From Micrococcales bacterium 31B (lineage in GTDB: Bacteria; Actinomycetota; Actinomycetes; Actinomycetales; Dermabacteraceae), in the NCBI GenBank assembly GCA_022803075.1, contig JAFFTF010000006.1, forward strand, positions 62,251-126,250: DNA of 64,000 nucleotides, written 5' to 3'. Numbering within the stretch: position 1 is the stretch's first letter; each line of letters starts with the position of its first letter. The notes beneath the pieces were generated by a model. That model was not told the origin of the DNA. It was given only the letters and a program-made list of their open reading frames with translations, and did no database searches. Position numbers and translations under genes: made by a program. Shown piece by piece: positions 35,663 to 46,847 of this stretch.

Positions 35663-38600
35663 GTGACTCAAACACTCGATCGTGACGACGCGCTCAGCGC
35701 GGGCAATCGCCCCAGCACGACGATCCACGTCATCAAGCGCGACGGTTCTGCATCGGACTTCGACGCCAGCAAGATCTCGGTGGCCATTTCTAAGGCGTTC
35801 CTCGCCGTCGAGGGCTCGAGCGCGGGCGTCTCCGAGCGAGTGCGCGGCATCGTAGCCGACCTCAGTGATCAGGTCGTACAGGCACTCACCCGTCGCGGTG
35901 GAGCCTTCGTCGCGGTGCACGTCGAAGACATCCAAGATCAGGTTGAACTCGCCCTGATGCGCAGTGAGCACCACAAGGTCGCCCGCGCCTACGTGCTGTA
36001 CCGCCACGAGCGCACCCTGGCGCGTGATTCGCAAGTGCTCGGCCACGAGGTCGAAGAAACCTCGGTCGATGCTGGCCCCGCCCTCAACGTCGTGTCGCCG
36101 ACGGGCACCGCGCCGCTCGACCGCGCTCGACTGCGTCGCGTGGTCGCCGAAGCCGTCTCGGGCCTCGAAGGAGTCGACGGCGATCTCGTGCTCAGCGAGA
36201 CGATGCGCAACCTCTACGACGGCATTTCGTCCGAGGAGGTCTCGCTCGCGCTGATCATGGCGGCTCGCACGCTCGTTGAAGCCGAGCCCAACTACACCTA
36301 CGTCGCGTCTCGACTGCTGCTCGACAAGCTGCGCGGCGAGGCCATCGGGTTCCTGCTCGGCGAAGGCAAGGGCAAGCCCCTGCCCACGACGCAGGCAGAA
36401 CTCACCGACCGCTATGCCGAGTACTTCCGTGCTTACATCGAGCACGGCGTCAAGATCGGCATGCTCGACCCGAAGCTCGCCTCGTACGATCTCGACCGCG
36501 TCACCGGCGCGATTCTCTCCGAGCGCGACCTCGCCTTCACGTTCCTCGGCATGCAGACGCTGTACGACCGGTACTTCCTGCATGAAGACGGCACGCGCTT
36601 CGAACTGCCGCAGGCATTCTTCCTGCGCGTGGCCATGGGTCTCGCCCTCGAAGAGGACGACCGCGAGGGTCGCACCATCGAGTTCTACCAGTTGCTGACC
36701 TCGTTCGACTTCATGTGCTCGACCCCCACACTGTTCAACGCCGGCACGGCGCGGCCGCAGCTCTCGTCGTGCTTCCTCACGACCGTCGACGATGACCTCG
36801 ACGCCATCTTCCAGGGCATCAAGAACAACGCCCTGCTCGCGAAGTACTCGGGCGGCCTCGGCAACGACTGGACCCCGATCCGCTCGATCGGCGCGCACAT
36901 CAAGGGCACCAACGGCCAGTCGCAGGGTCTCGTGCCGTTCCTCAAGATCGCCAACGACACGGCCGTGGCCGTGAACCAGGGCGGCAAGCGCAAGGGCGCC
37001 GTGTGTGCCTACCTCGAAACGTGGCACATGGACATCGAGGAGTTCCTCGACCTGCGCAAGAACACGGGCGACGATCGCCGCCGCACGCACGACATGAACA
37101 CCGCCAACTGGGTGCCCGACCTCTTCATGCAGCGCGTCGAGGCCAACGCCAAGTGGACCCTGTTCTCGCCCGACGAGACCCCCGACCTGCACGATGCCTA
37201 CGGCCTCGAGTTCAAGCAGAAGTACGAGGCGTACGAGGCTGCCTTCGAGCGCGGCGAACTGCGCGTCGGCCGTCAGGTGCAGGCCCTCGACCTGTGGCGC
37301 AAGATGCTGACCATGGTCTTCGAGACGGGTCACCCGTGGATCACCTTCAAGGACCCCTGCAACCTGCGCTCCCCGCAGCGCCACACGGGCGTCGTCCACT
37401 CGTCGAACCTGTGCACCGAGATCACGCTCAACACGAACAAAGACGAGGTCGCGGTCTGCAACCTGGGCTCCATCAACCTCGCCCAGCATGTCACCGAGCG
37501 CGCCGACGGCACCTTCGCCCTCGACCTCGAGCGACTGCAGCAGACGGTCACCACGGCCGTCCGCATGCTCGACAACGTCATCAACATCAACCTGTACACG
37601 ATCCCCGAGGCACGCAACTCGAACCTCAAGCACCGCCCCGTGGGCCTTGGCCTGATGGGATTCCAGGACGCCCTGTTCAAGCTGCGTCTCGCCTACACGA
37701 GCGACGGCGCGATCGAGTTTGCCGATGAGTCGATGGAAGCGATCAGCTACTTCGCCATCAGCGCCTCGTCGCAGCTCGCGGCGGAGCGCGGCGCCTACGA
37801 GTCGTTCGCCGGCTCGCTGTGGTCGCAGGGCGTGCTGCCCATCGACTCGATCACGTTTGTGCAGGAGACCCGCACGCTCGCCGATGGCAGCATCGACCTG
37901 CAGCAGGACACCTCAAGCCGGATGGATTGGGCATCTCTGCGCGAGACGGTCAAGACCCAGGGCATGCGCAACTCGAACGTCATGGCCATCGCACCCACGG
38001 CGACCATCTCGAACATCGTGGGCGTGGCACAGTCGATCGAGCCCCTGTACCGCAACCTGTTCGTGAAGTCGAACATGTCGGGTGACTTCACGGTCGTCAA
38101 CGATTACCTCGTGCGCGACCTCAAGTCGCTCGGCCTGTGGGACGAAGTCATGATCGCCGACCTGAAGTACTTCGACGGCACCCTGTCGCAGATCGACCGG
38201 ATTCCCGCCGACCTGAAGAACCTCTACGCGACGGCGTTTGAGGTCGAGCCAGAGTGGCTGATTCGGGCGGCATCGCGTCGTCAGAAGTGGCTTGACCAGG
38301 CACAATCGCTTAACTTGTACATGATGCAGCCCTCGGGTCGTAAGCTCGATGACATGTACCGCTCGGCGTGGCGCAGCGGCTTAAAGACCACCTACTACTT
38401 GCGCTCGCAGTCCGCGACGCACGTGGAGAAGTCGACGCTGCGCGGCACCGACGGCAAGCTCAATGCCGTGTCGCCCGTGCTGGCGGCAGCGCTCGAGCAG
38501 TCGAATGGAGTGGTCGCCAAGGCCCCCGAAACGCCTGCTGCGCAGGAACTGAACCCCGGGGCGTCCGCTGCGGTCAGCCCGAGCCCCGCCGCTGCGGTCA

Positions 38601-38725
38601 GCCCGACGATTCCCGTGGTGGGCAACTTCGCGGCCCTCACGCCGGCGATTGACCCGGGTGAGTTCACGATCGACGGCGTCAAGGCCTGCCTGATCGAAGA
38701 CCCGGAGTGCGAAGCCTGCCAGTAG
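35663..38725 (+). CDS. nrdA: Class I ribonucleoside-diphosphate reductase, alpha subunit
   Basis: A 1020-residue large subunit that reduces ribonucleoside diphosphates. An N-terminal ATP-cone ([17 protein letters not shown], about residues 14-110) gives overall activity control. The core holds the active-site Cys in LSSCFL, the NLCTEI and [11 protein letters not shown] motifs, and [10 protein letters not shown] near 780. A Pro/Ala-rich linker with a short internal repeat (about 955-990) leads to the C-terminal redox cysteine pair in ECEACQ. GTG at 35663 follows AAAGG; an upstream reading would cross the control region. A hairpin terminator separates it from nrdB. Confidence 0.95.
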   Translation: MTQTLDRDDALSAGNRPSTTIHVIKRDGSASDFDASKISVAISKAFLAVEGSSAGVSERVRGIVADLSDQVVQALTRRGGAFVAVHVEDIQDQVELALMRSEHHKVARAYVLYRHERTLARDSQVLGHEVEETSVDAGPALNVVSPTGTAPLDRARLRRVVAEAVSGLEGVDGDLVLSETMRNLYDGISSEEVSLALIMAARTLVEAEPNYTYVASRLLLDKLRGEAIGFLLGEGKGKPLPTTQAELTDRYAEYFRAYIEHGVKIGMLDPKLASYDLDRVTGAILSERDLAFTFLGMQTLYDRYFLHEDGTRFELPQAFFLRVAMGLALEEDDREGRTIEFYQLLTSFDFMCSTPTLFNAGTARPQLSSCFLTTVDDDLDAIFQGIKNNALLAKYSGGLGNDWTPIRSIGAHIKGTNGQSQGLVPFLKIANDTAVAVNQGGKRKGAVCAYLETWHMDIEEFLDLRKNTGDDRRRTHDMNTANWVPDLFMQRVEANAKWTLFSPDETPDLHDAYGLEFKQKYEAYEAAFERGELRVGRQVQALDLWRKMLTMVFETGHPWITFKDPCNLRSPQRHTGVVHSSNLCTEITLNTNKDEVAVCNLGSINLAQHVTERADGTFALDLERLQQTVTTAVRMLDNVININLYTIPEARNSNLKHRPVGLGLMGFQDALFKLRLAYTSDGAIEFADESMEAISYFAISASSQLAAERGAYESFAGSLWSQGVLPIDSITFVQETRTLADGSIDLQQDTSSRMDWASLRETVKTQGMRNSNVMAIAPTATISNIVGVAQSIEPLYRNLFVKSNMSGDFTVVNDYLVRDLKSLGLWDEVMIADLKYFDGTLSQIDRIPADLKNLYATAFEVEPEWLIRAASRRQKWLDQAQSLNLYMMQPSGRKLDDMYRSAWRSGLKTTYYLRSQSATHVEKSTLRGTDGKLNAVSPVLAAALEQSNGVVAKAPETPAAQELNPGASAAVSPSPAAAVSPTIPVVGNFAALTPAIDPGEFTIDGVKACLIEDPECEACQ

Positions 38726-38734
38726 CGCTTCAAG

Positions 38735-38771
38735 AGGGCGGCCCGTCCCGATCGGGCGGGCCGCCCTTTTT
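38735..38771 (+). terminator. Intrinsic terminator between nrdA and nrdB
   Basis: AGGGCGGCCCG-TCCCGA pairs with TCGGGCGGGCCGCCCT (one bulged base), followed by five T. It starts 10 nt after the nrdA stop and ends 31 nt before the nrdB start, so some transcripts should stop before nrdB. Confidence 0.85.
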
Positions 38772-38802
38772 CCATCGCCAACCATTCAAGGAGACGAACT
38801 CA

Positions 38803-39924
38803 ATGACTAACGCGACCACGCCGAACGCGGCGGCGACCCTCGATTTTGGCAGCGCGCCCACGGGCGACATCGACACGACCGGCCTCGGCGAGATTCAGCA
38901 GGGCGCGGCTCGCATCGACGTGGCGGATAAGCGCATGATCAATGCCCGCGCCGATGTGAACCAGTTGCTGCCCATGAAGTACACGTGGGCCTGGGAGAAG
39001 TACCTCGCGGGCTGCAACAACCACTGGATGCCTACCGAGGTGTCGATGCAGGCGGACATCGCCCTGTGGAAGTCGAACGACGGCCTCACCGAAGACGAGC
39101 GCATGATGCTCAAGCGCAACCTCGGCTTTTTCGCGACGGCCGAGTCGCTCGTGGCCAACAACATCGTGCTGGCCGTGTACCGCAATATCACGAACCCCGA
39201 ATGCCGTCAGTACCTGCTGCGCCAGGCGTTCGAGGAGGCCATTCACACGCACACGTTCCAGTACATTTGTACGTCGCTCGGCCTCGACGAGGGCGAGCTG
39301 TTCAACATGTACCGCGAGATCCCCTCGATCACGGAGAAGGATTCGTGGGCGCTGCAGTACACGCAGTCGCTCGAAGACCCCGAGTTCCGCACGGGTACTC
39401 CCGAGGCGGACCAGGCGTTCCTGCGCGACCTCGTCGCGTTCTACGTCATCTTCGAGGGCATGTGGTTCTACACGGGCTTCGCGCAGATTCTTTCGCTGGG
39501 CCGCCGTAACAAGATGGTGGGCATCGCCGAGCAGTACCAGTACATCCTGCGCGATGAATCGGTACATCTGAACTTTGGTATCGACGCGATCAACCAGATC
39601 AAGATCGAGAACCCTCACCTCTGGTCGCCGGAGTTTCAGGAGGAGATCCGCGGCATGCTGCGCGACGCGTGCGACCTAGAGATTCGCTACGGTCGCGAGA
39701 CGATGCCGCGCGGCATCCTCGGTCTGAACGCGCAGCTCTGCGAGCAGTACATGCACTTCATCACCAACCGCCGCTGTGCCCAGATCGGCCTCGAGCCGCT
39801 GTTCGCCGACGTCGACAACCCGTTCCCCTGGATGAGCGAGGTCATGGACTTGAAGAAGGAGAAGAACTTCTTCGAGACCCGTGTCATCGAATACCAGTCG
39901 GGCGGCGGGCTCAGCTGGGACTAA
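38803..39924 (+). CDS. nrdB: Class I ribonucleoside-diphosphate reductase, beta subunit
   Basis: A 373-residue ferritin-like subunit that houses the metal-radical cofactor. Metal-ligand segments are visible: [13 protein letters not shown] with Glu and His, and DESVHLNFG near residue 250. The C-terminus ([11 protein letters not shown]) is the tail that docks on the alpha subunit. Whether the radical Tyr is present cannot be settled without alignment; the FNMYREIP segment lies in the right region. AAGGAG precedes the ATG. An imperfect hairpin follows the gene. Confidence 0.93.
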   Translation: MTNATTPNAAATLDFGSAPTGDIDTTGLGEIQQGAARIDVADKRMINARADVNQLLPMKYTWAWEKYLAGCNNHWMPTEVSMQADIALWKSNDGLTEDERMMLKRNLGFFATAESLVANNIVLAVYRNITNPECRQYLLRQAFEEAIHTHTFQYICTSLGLDEGELFNMYREIPSITEKDSWALQYTQSLEDPEFRTGTPEADQAFLRDLVAFYVIFEGMWFYTGFAQILSLGRRNKMVGIAEQYQYILRDESVHLNFGIDAINQIKIENPHLWSPEFQEEIRGMLRDACDLEIRYGRETMPRGILGLNAQLCEQYMHFITNRRCAQIGLEPLFADVDNPFPWMSEVMDLKKEKNFFETRVIEYQSGGGLSWD

Positions 39925-39939
39925 TACCCGCGAACGCAG

Positions 39940-39978
39940 GAGGCCCTCGGTGCAACTCGTGAGTTGTCCGGGGGCCTC
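39940..39978. terminator. Hairpin after nrdB, shared with convergent regulator gene
   Basis: GAGGCCCTCGG-TGCAACTC pairs with GAGTTG-TCCGGGGGCCTC with a few mismatches, between the convergent nrdB and ArsR-type genes. Confidence 0.7.
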
Positions 39979-40038
39979 TCGGCGTAACCACGGTTCCAGA
40001 CGCGGGCCAACACACCTAACGCTTCGACCCGTTGCGAT

Positions 40039-40389
40039 TCAGTCCGGCTCCGGGTGGGCTTCCTTCGAATGCTCAAACGCGTCAGCGATGATATGCGTGA
40101 TGTGGGTATCGGCGATGACGTACTTCATTTCGCGGCCGCTGCGCACTCCCTTGACGAGGTTTTCGCCGCGCAGGGTCTTCAAATGCTGTGACGCGAGGGG
40201 CTGCGAAATCTGCAGCTCCCGAGTCAATTCATGCACGCAACGTTCGCCGCGGGCAATTTCTTGCAAGAGCGCGAGACGAACGGGCGACGCCAATGCCTTG
40301 AAGAGACTTGCCAGCCGTTCGAAGTCGGCGATGTCGAGGTGCGCACTGCCGTGGGCGTGGCGCGGCTCTTCATTCATAGGCATAGTCAT
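40039..40389 (-). CDS. ArsR/SmtB-family metalloregulator with zinc-type alpha-5 site
   Basis: A 116-residue winged-helix repressor. The DNA-binding part reads LASPVRLALLQEIARGE then SQPLASQHLKTLRGENLV. At the C-terminus Asp94, His96, His107 and Glu110 give the D-x-H-x10-H-x2-E pattern of the alpha-5 site of zinc-sensing SmtB proteins. The His-rich head (HAHGSAH) is also typical of the mycobacterial SmtB type. It therefore most likely senses Zn(II). No zinc transporter gene is adjacent; a DUF3817 gene lies upstream on the same strand. Confidence 0.85.
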   Translation of the reverse strand: MTMPMNEEPRHAHGSAHLDIADFERLASLFKALASPVRLALLQEIARGERCVHELTRELQISQPLASQHLKTLRGENLVKGVRSGREMKYVIADTHITHIIADAFEHSKEAHPEPD

Positions 40390-40426
40390 GGGCGCATTCG
40401 TTGCTGAGTCTTCGGTGTCGCCGAGT

Positions 40427-40834
40427 CTACCGCGTGGGGCGGGTCACTCTCTGCGGATCGAGCAGTCCCCGCCGCGCGGCGAAGATCTCGAACACCACGG
40501 TGAAGAACGGGGGCACAGAACTCAGCATGCCGAGCAGGGATTCCTTGAAGTTCCAGTGCTGCACGAGCGCCGTAAAGCCGGTGATCACCAGGTAAATCAC
40601 AAAGATGCCGCCGTGAATGGGGCCGAAGACGGTGACCCCGAGCTCGTTATCGGCGGGGCCGTACTTAAAGATCATGCCCGTGATGAGCCCCGCCCAGCTG
40701 ATCGCCTCGAGTACCGCCACCACCTTGAAGGCCTGCACCCAGGCGGCGGCCTCGACATTCTCGGCGAGCGCGGCGAGGCCACGCAGGGCGGGCCAGTGGG
40801 CGCACGCCCGGGGGTGCTGGATGATTCCGGTCAT
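40427..40834 (-). CDS. DUF3817 family membrane protein
   Basis: A 135-residue integral membrane protein of the DUF3817 family. Three membrane stretches are visible, including AVLEAISWAGLITGMIFKY and the family pattern FGPIHGGIFVIYLV. The glutamate in LEAISW and the histidine in GPIHG are conserved in the family. AAGGA precedes the ATG. The gene is followed 37 nt later by the zinc-type regulator, so the two may form one unit. Function is unknown. Confidence 0.85.
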   Translation of the reverse strand: MTGIIQHPRACAHWPALRGLAALAENVEAAAWVQAFKVVAVLEAISWAGLITGMIFKYGPADNELGVTVFGPIHGGIFVIYLVITGFTALVQHWNFKESLLGMLSSVPPFFTVVFEIFAARRGLLDPQRVTRPTR

Positions 40835-40951
40835 GGAGAAATCCTTGTGATCGACGTTGGGGTACTACCAGTGTCTCAGGTGGCTTCAAAGCGATGCCGG
40901 ACCAACGGCCCGCGTGGTCGGCGCTTAGAGTCTCGCCAGTACAGTGGTGCC

Positions 40952-41665
40952 ATGACCTCTAGCCTTGCCGCTAACCTGCAGACCGTGCGAGAACGCATTG
41001 AGCGTGCCCGCGAAGGCGCCGCGAGCGCCAACGTCGCCCCTGCCGTGCGGCTCCTCGTGGCCACCAAAACGCAGTCGGCCGCCGCGATCCGCGAGTTGCT
41101 CGCGACGGGGCACACGCTGATCGGCGAGAACCGGGTGCAGGAGGTAACCGCGAAAGCTGCCGACCTCGCGTCCATGCCGCACGAGCAGCACCTGATCGGG
41201 CCCCTGCAGAGCAACAAGATCAATGCGGTGCTGCCGCACGTTGCGTGTGTGCAAACGGTCGATACGCTGAGGCTCGCCGAGGCCATCGCCCAACGCCTCC
41301 CCACCGCGCGGGGCGGGCGCCCACTCGACGTCATGGTGCAGGTCAACGTGAGCGGCGAGCCGTCCAAGTCGGGGTGTGAGCCGGACGCCGCGGTGGCCCT
41401 TGCCCGCTCCGTGGCCGGTCTACCGGGCCTGCGGGTGACGGGGCTGATGACCATTGGCCTGAACGCTGGCGACGAGGCCGCCGTGCGGAGCGGATTCGCG
41501 CGGTTGCGGCGGTTGCGGGACGAGTGCGCGGCCGTGGGCGGTGGGCTCGCGAGCTGCGTGGAGTTGTCGATGGGGATGAGCGGCGACCTCGAGTGGGCCA
41601 TCGCGGAGGGCGCCACGATCGTGCGCGTGGGCACGGCGATCTTTGGCCCGCGGCTGGCCCCGTAA
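40952..41665 (+). CDS. YggS/PROSC-family pyridoxal-phosphate homeostasis protein
   Basis: A 237-residue PLP-binding protein of the fold-type III barrel. The PLP-lysine lies in LLVATKTQ near residue 37, followed by IGENRVQE and HLIGPLQSNKIN. The closing part SMGMSGDLEWAIAEGATIVR with RVGTAIFG is the phosphate-binding end. It has no known enzyme activity; it buffers free PLP and affects amino-acid metabolism. In many bacteria it sits near division genes, but not here. Confidence 0.93.
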   Translation: MTSSLAANLQTVRERIERAREGAASANVAPAVRLLVATKTQSAAAIRELLATGHTLIGENRVQEVTAKAADLASMPHEQHLIGPLQSNKINAVLPHVACVQTVDTLRLAEAIAQRLPTARGGRPLDVMVQVNVSGEPSKSGCEPDAAVALARSVAGLPGLRVTGLMTIGLNAGDEAAVRSGFARLRRLRDECAAVGGGLASCVELSMGMSGDLEWAIAEGATIVRVGTAIFGPRLAP

Positions 41666-41757
41666 AGAAAAGGTCATTTTCTGTACTAAATCGCCTGCGG
41701 GGCGTGCGCACCGGTCACAATAGAGAACGACCCACACCGCACCACTCGAAGGACATC

Positions 41758-42753
41758 ATGGTTACCTCGGACTCCAGCGTCTTGAACCCCGACCTCACCC
41801 TCAGCCGCGAGACCCGCGACGTCGCCGCTCCCGGCCCCGGCGAAGTGCTCGTGCGCATCAAGAGCGTCGGCGTGTGCGGCTCCGACGTGCACTACTACAA
41901 GCATGGCCGCATCGGAGACTTCGTCGTCACGCAACCCATGATTCTCGGGCACGAGAGTTCGGGTGTGATCGAGGCCGTCGGCGACGGCGTCGACCCGGCC
42001 CGAGTGGGAGAGCGAGTATCGCTCGAACCGGGCGTCCCCTGCCTCGGCTCACCCGAAACCCTGGCCGGAAAATACAACCTCGACCCCGACGTGCGCTTCT
42101 TCGCCACCCCGCCCTACGACGGCACGTTCTGCGAGAATGTCGTGCACCCCGCGTCGTTTTGTTACCCCGTGCCTGACGGTCTGAGCGACGACGCGGCCGC
42201 CCTGCTCGAACCGCTGAGCGTGGCGATCGCTGCCAACGAGGCCGGCCAGACGGGCCTCGGGGCGCGCGTGCTCATCGCCGGCGCGGGCCCCGTGGGCCTC
42301 CTGTGCGCCCAGGTGGCGCGCCTTGCGGGTGCCACCACGGTCACCCTGACCGACGTGCGCGCCGAGCGACTCGAGGTCGCCGCAAGCTACGGGGCTACCG
42401 AAACCGTCGTTGCGGGGCAACCCCTCGGCGACGGCTACACCGTATTCATCGACGCCTCGGGCGCCGAACCCGCCGTGCTCGCCGGCCTGCGCGCGCTCGC
42501 CCCCGCGGGCCGTGCCGTTTTGGTCGGCATGGGAGCCGACACCGTCGCCCTGCCCGTGCCCCTCGTGCAGGGCCGCGAACTGGTCATCACCGGCACGTTC
42601 CGCTACCGCAACACGTGGCCCCGGGCGATCGCCATCGCCCCCCAGGTGAACCTGGACGGCCTCGTGACCTCGCGGCACGGCCTCGACGACATCGCGGGCG
42701 CCCTCGACGCCGCCGTGGCCCCGGGAGCGCTCAAGGCGGTCGTCACCCCGTAA
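41758..42753 (+). CDS. Zinc-type polyol (sorbitol/xylitol-like) dehydrogenase
   Basis: A 331-residue medium-chain dehydrogenase. Catalytic zinc ligands are Cys40 (GVCGSDVHYY), His65 and Glu66 (LGHESSG), and a Rossmann motif GAGPVGLL binds NAD(P). GRIGDFVV and KYNLDPDVRFFATPP match sorbitol/xylitol dehydrogenases. The four-cysteine structural-zinc lobe is lost: the usual cluster is reduced to one Cys in GVPCLGS, and the LCPD cysteine is Asp. Mammalian sorbitol dehydrogenase also lacks this zinc. A GAAGGA precedes the ATG. Confidence 0.87.
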   Translation: MVTSDSSVLNPDLTLSRETRDVAAPGPGEVLVRIKSVGVCGSDVHYYKHGRIGDFVVTQPMILGHESSGVIEAVGDGVDPARVGERVSLEPGVPCLGSPETLAGKYNLDPDVRFFATPPYDGTFCENVVHPASFCYPVPDGLSDDAAALLEPLSVAIAANEAGQTGLGARVLIAGAGPVGLLCAQVARLAGATTVTLTDVRAERLEVAASYGATETVVAGQPLGDGYTVFIDASGAEPAVLAGLRALAPAGRAVLVGMGADTVALPVPLVQGRELVITGTFRYRNTWPRAIAIAPQVNLDGLVTSRHGLDDIAGALDAAVAPGALKAVVTP

Positions 42754-42763
42754 CGCGCCCGGC

Positions 42764-44146
<1,383 letters not shown>

Positions 44147-44362
44147 GGGAACCTCACTGTTCGAATCGGCGCTAGCGGGCCGAAGTGGCAGCAGCCTAAC
44201 AGGTGCTGACCTGCTGCGACGGGCGAACGAGGCGGCCTGCCCACGGGGGAATCCGGCGGCGCCCCGGCACGCGCGCGTCCGGCCGGGCCCGCATTTGGCA
44301 CAATAGGAGCATGTGGTCGCGCCCCCGACGCGCCCGAATGCTCCCTACAGAAAAGTAGTGCT

Positions 44363-45391
44363 GTGCCCGCAAGCCCGGTTGACGCAAGCTCCAACGAATC
44401 CGTGACGCCCCAAAAGTTCAGGGCGGCGTGGGCGGCGGCCAGCACGCCGCTCAAGGCCGTGCACTGGATGGTGCTTGCCGTGGGCCTGTGGCTCGTGATC
44501 GCCCCGGCGATCTTGTACGTCAAGGTGAAGTCATTCGTCGACCGCGGGGCCACGCTCACGGCGGGAGTGGACGACCTCGCCATCGTCGGGTTCGGCGCGA
44601 ATCGCGCCACGGCGCGCCAGTGGACCGGAATGCTGAACTGGCTGCTGCAAAATCTCGGAGACGGCTTTCTCGCGCTGTTGCTGGTGCTCGTCGTGGCGGG
44701 CGTGTGCGTGTTCCTGTGCTTCATCGTGCTGGCGCGAAACCTCGTCAAGGGGCGCCGCTACTCGCGAGTCACCTACACCATCTGCGCGTTCATCACGGTG
44801 ATCGGGTTTGCCCTGGGCGCCATCGAGTCGCTGTGGTCCATCGTGGCTCTGCTGGCGGCGGGCCTGCTGTGGCTGCCGCCCGCCAGCCGCGCGTTCCGCC
44901 TGCCTCCCGAGGTGGCGCAGGCGCGCCGCGACGCCCGCAAGCGCAGCGCCGCCGCGTCGCGGGCGAGCGCGGGTGAGACCCTCGCGGCCACGGGCCAGGT
45001 GGCCGCTCAGCACGCGAAGGACGCGGCGGTCAATGCTGGTCAGACGGTCAGCGCGACGGCGCAGGTGATTAAGAATCACACGGTGCCGCCCGTGAAGGAG
45101 AAGCTGAACGACGGTGCGGAGACGCTCAAGGCCGTGGGCCAGGTGGCCAAGCGGCGGGTCGAAAGCAACGAGACCGCGTACGTCGTGAAGGGCCTCGCGT
45201 CGCGCATGGCGAAGCGCGCTGCGGCCGCGGCGGTCACCAAGTTGGACGAATCGAAGCGGCAGGTGCGAGGGCACGAGGCCACGGGCTCGGCGACCCTCGA
45301 GCCCGGGCAGGCGGCGTTCACCGATGGCCAGAAGCGGCCGGACGCCGGGTCGGCCGGGTCGGCAGATTCGCCCCGTTCCGGCGGCGACTAG
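44363..45391 (+). CDS. Membrane protein with long helical C-terminal tail, unknown function
   Basis: A 342-residue protein I do not recognise. Four hydrophobic segments lie at about residues 34-53, 98-122, 135-150 and 153-172. A loop with TLTAGVDDLAIVGFG separates the first two. From residue 180 to the end the chain is soluble, rich in Ala, Lys, Val and Gln, with repeating heptad-like stretches that suggest an amphipathic helix or coiled coil. The GTG start has only a weak ribosome-binding site. The stop overlaps that of the convergent transporter gene. Confidence 0.6.
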   Translation: MPASPVDASSNESVTPQKFRAAWAAASTPLKAVHWMVLAVGLWLVIAPAILYVKVKSFVDRGATLTAGVDDLAIVGFGANRATARQWTGMLNWLLQNLGDGFLALLLVLVVAGVCVFLCFIVLARNLVKGRRYSRVTYTICAFITVIGFALGAIESLWSIVALLAAGLLWLPPASRAFRLPPEVAQARRDARKRSAAASRASAGETLAATGQVAAQHAKDAAVNAGQTVSATAQVIKNHTVPPVKEKLNDGAETLKAVGQVAKRRVESNETAYVVKGLASRMAKRAAAAAVTKLDESKRQVRGHEATGSATLEPGQAAFTDGQKRPDAGSAGSADSPRSGGD

Positions 45392-46620
45392 GGGCTCGTC
45401 GACCGCGGGCGCGCGAGGGTCAGGGCGGAGACGAGAGACAGCGAGATGCCCACGATCATGACGATCGCCATGGGCGCCGCGGTGCGCGTGCCGCCCGCCG
45501 TGGCAAGGGGCGCGGAGAGCGACATCGCGAGGCCCTGGCACACGCCGAGGAGGGCCGCGCCCGTGCCCGCGAGGTGGCGAGCCTGGTCGGCCGCGAGGGC
45601 ACCGGAGTTGCCGAAGATGCTCCCTTGCGCCGCCATCACGATGAAGAACCCGACGCAGACGGGCACAAGCGGCAGGCCGGCCAGAAACACGCTGACGGCG
45701 AGCAGCGCTACCCCCAGCGCCGATGCGAGCAGGCCCGCGAGCAGCAGGCGGCGCGCCGGGATGCCCAGCACGAGCCGCGCGTTGAGCAGCGAGACCAGCA
45801 CGGTCGCGACGGCGGTCGCGGCGAAGAAGAGGGAAAACTGGAGGGCCGTGAAGCCCTTCATGCCTTGCAAGACGTAGGTCGAGTTGGCGAGGTAACCCAT
45901 GAAGCTGAACCCCGAGAGGCCCGCTACCAGCAAAAACCCCAGGTAGACGCGATTGGCGAGCAGCGATCGGGCATTGCGGCCGAAGGTCGCGAGGCCGCCC
46001 GCGTGGCGCCTTGCAGGCGGGAGCGATTCGGGGATAGCGAACATCGCGCACGCCAGCATGGCGACGGTGAGGCCGGTGAGCACCCAGAAGATGCCTCGCC
46101 ACGAGGCGCCGCCGGTCAACAGGGCGCCGCCGACGATCGGGGCGACGACGGGCGCGATGCCGAAGATGGCCATCATGATGGACATCGCGCGAGCGAGTTG
46201 GGGGCCGCGCGCGAGGTCGACGAGTACCGCGCGGGCCACTACCGACGCCATGCCGCCGCCGAAACCTTGCAGCAGTCGCGCCGCGGTGAGCGCCTCGATC
46301 GTGGGGGAGAGGGCGCAGGCCAGGGCGCCGAGCAGGCAGAGGGTGCCGCCGAGGAGCAGGAGGGGGCGGCGCCCGAAGCGGTCGGAGGCGGTGCCGCCGA
46401 GCAGTTGGCCCGCCGACATGCCGACGAAGAACGCCGTGAGGGTTGCGCCGACGGCCGCGGCGCTCGCGCCGAGATCGGTGCTGACCTCGGGGAACGCGGG
46501 GGTGTAGGCGTCTGTGGCGAAGGGGGCTACGGTGGATTGCAGCGCGAGCGCCAGGATCAGGCCCAGAGAGATTCCGGACGCTCCGGGGGTCGGCTGGGCC
46601 GGTTCGGGTGCAGGATTCAT
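45388..46620 (-). CDS. Bcr/CflA-family MFS multidrug exporter
   Basis: A 410-residue twelve-segment exporter of the DHA1 type. The start LALQSTVAPFATDAYTPAFPE matches Bcr/CflA, followed by loop 2-3 GGTASDRFGRRPLLLLGG and motif C in segment 5 (GIAPVVAPIVGGAL). Relatives export bicyclomycin, chloramphenicol or sulfonamides. It diverges from an AAHS-type importer gene; the 227-bp gap holds two palindromes. Confidence 0.88.
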   Translation of the reverse strand: MNPAPEPAQPTPGASGISLGLILALALQSTVAPFATDAYTPAFPEVSTDLGASAAAVGATLTAFFVGMSAGQLLGGTASDRFGRRPLLLLGGTLCLLGALACALSPTIEALTAARLLQGFGGGMASVVARAVLVDLARGPQLARAMSIMMAIFGIAPVVAPIVGGALLTGGASWRGIFWVLTGLTVAMLACAMFAIPESLPPARRHAGGLATFGRNARSLLANRVYLGFLLVAGLSGFSFMGYLANSTYVLQGMKGFTALQFSLFFAATAVATVLVSLLNARLVLGIPARRLLLAGLLASALGVALLAVSVFLAGLPLVPVCVGFFIVMAAQGSIFGNSGALAADQARHLAGTGAALLGVCQGLAMSLSAPLATAGGTRTAAPMAIVMIVGISLSLVSALTLARPRSTSP

Positions 46621-46707
46621 GATCGCTTTCTGTGGGCGGTACCTCCAATCTATGCGACGGTGAGGGGCGGAGGAGTGAGGCCACGATGTGATCCCGCCTC
46701 CGGCATT

Positions 46708-46732
46708 ATGTATACATCGTGACGACCGTCAC
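46708..46732. promoter_or_regulatory. Two adjacent palindromes between divergent transporter genes
   Basis: ATGTATACAT (46708-46717) is a perfect palindrome. GTGAC-N4-GTCAC (46719-46732) follows after one base. They lie midway between the exporter and importer starts, a likely operator site for an unlinked regulator. Confidence 0.45.
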
Positions 46733-46847
46733 AATAGAGTGATGCGTGCGGCGCTACTGCGCCGAGTGGAATATCGCTCCACGACATCCCGCACCCATAG
46801 TGCGATCGGGCGCCAGGCGCGTCCGATCTGAAGATCAGGAGACAACG

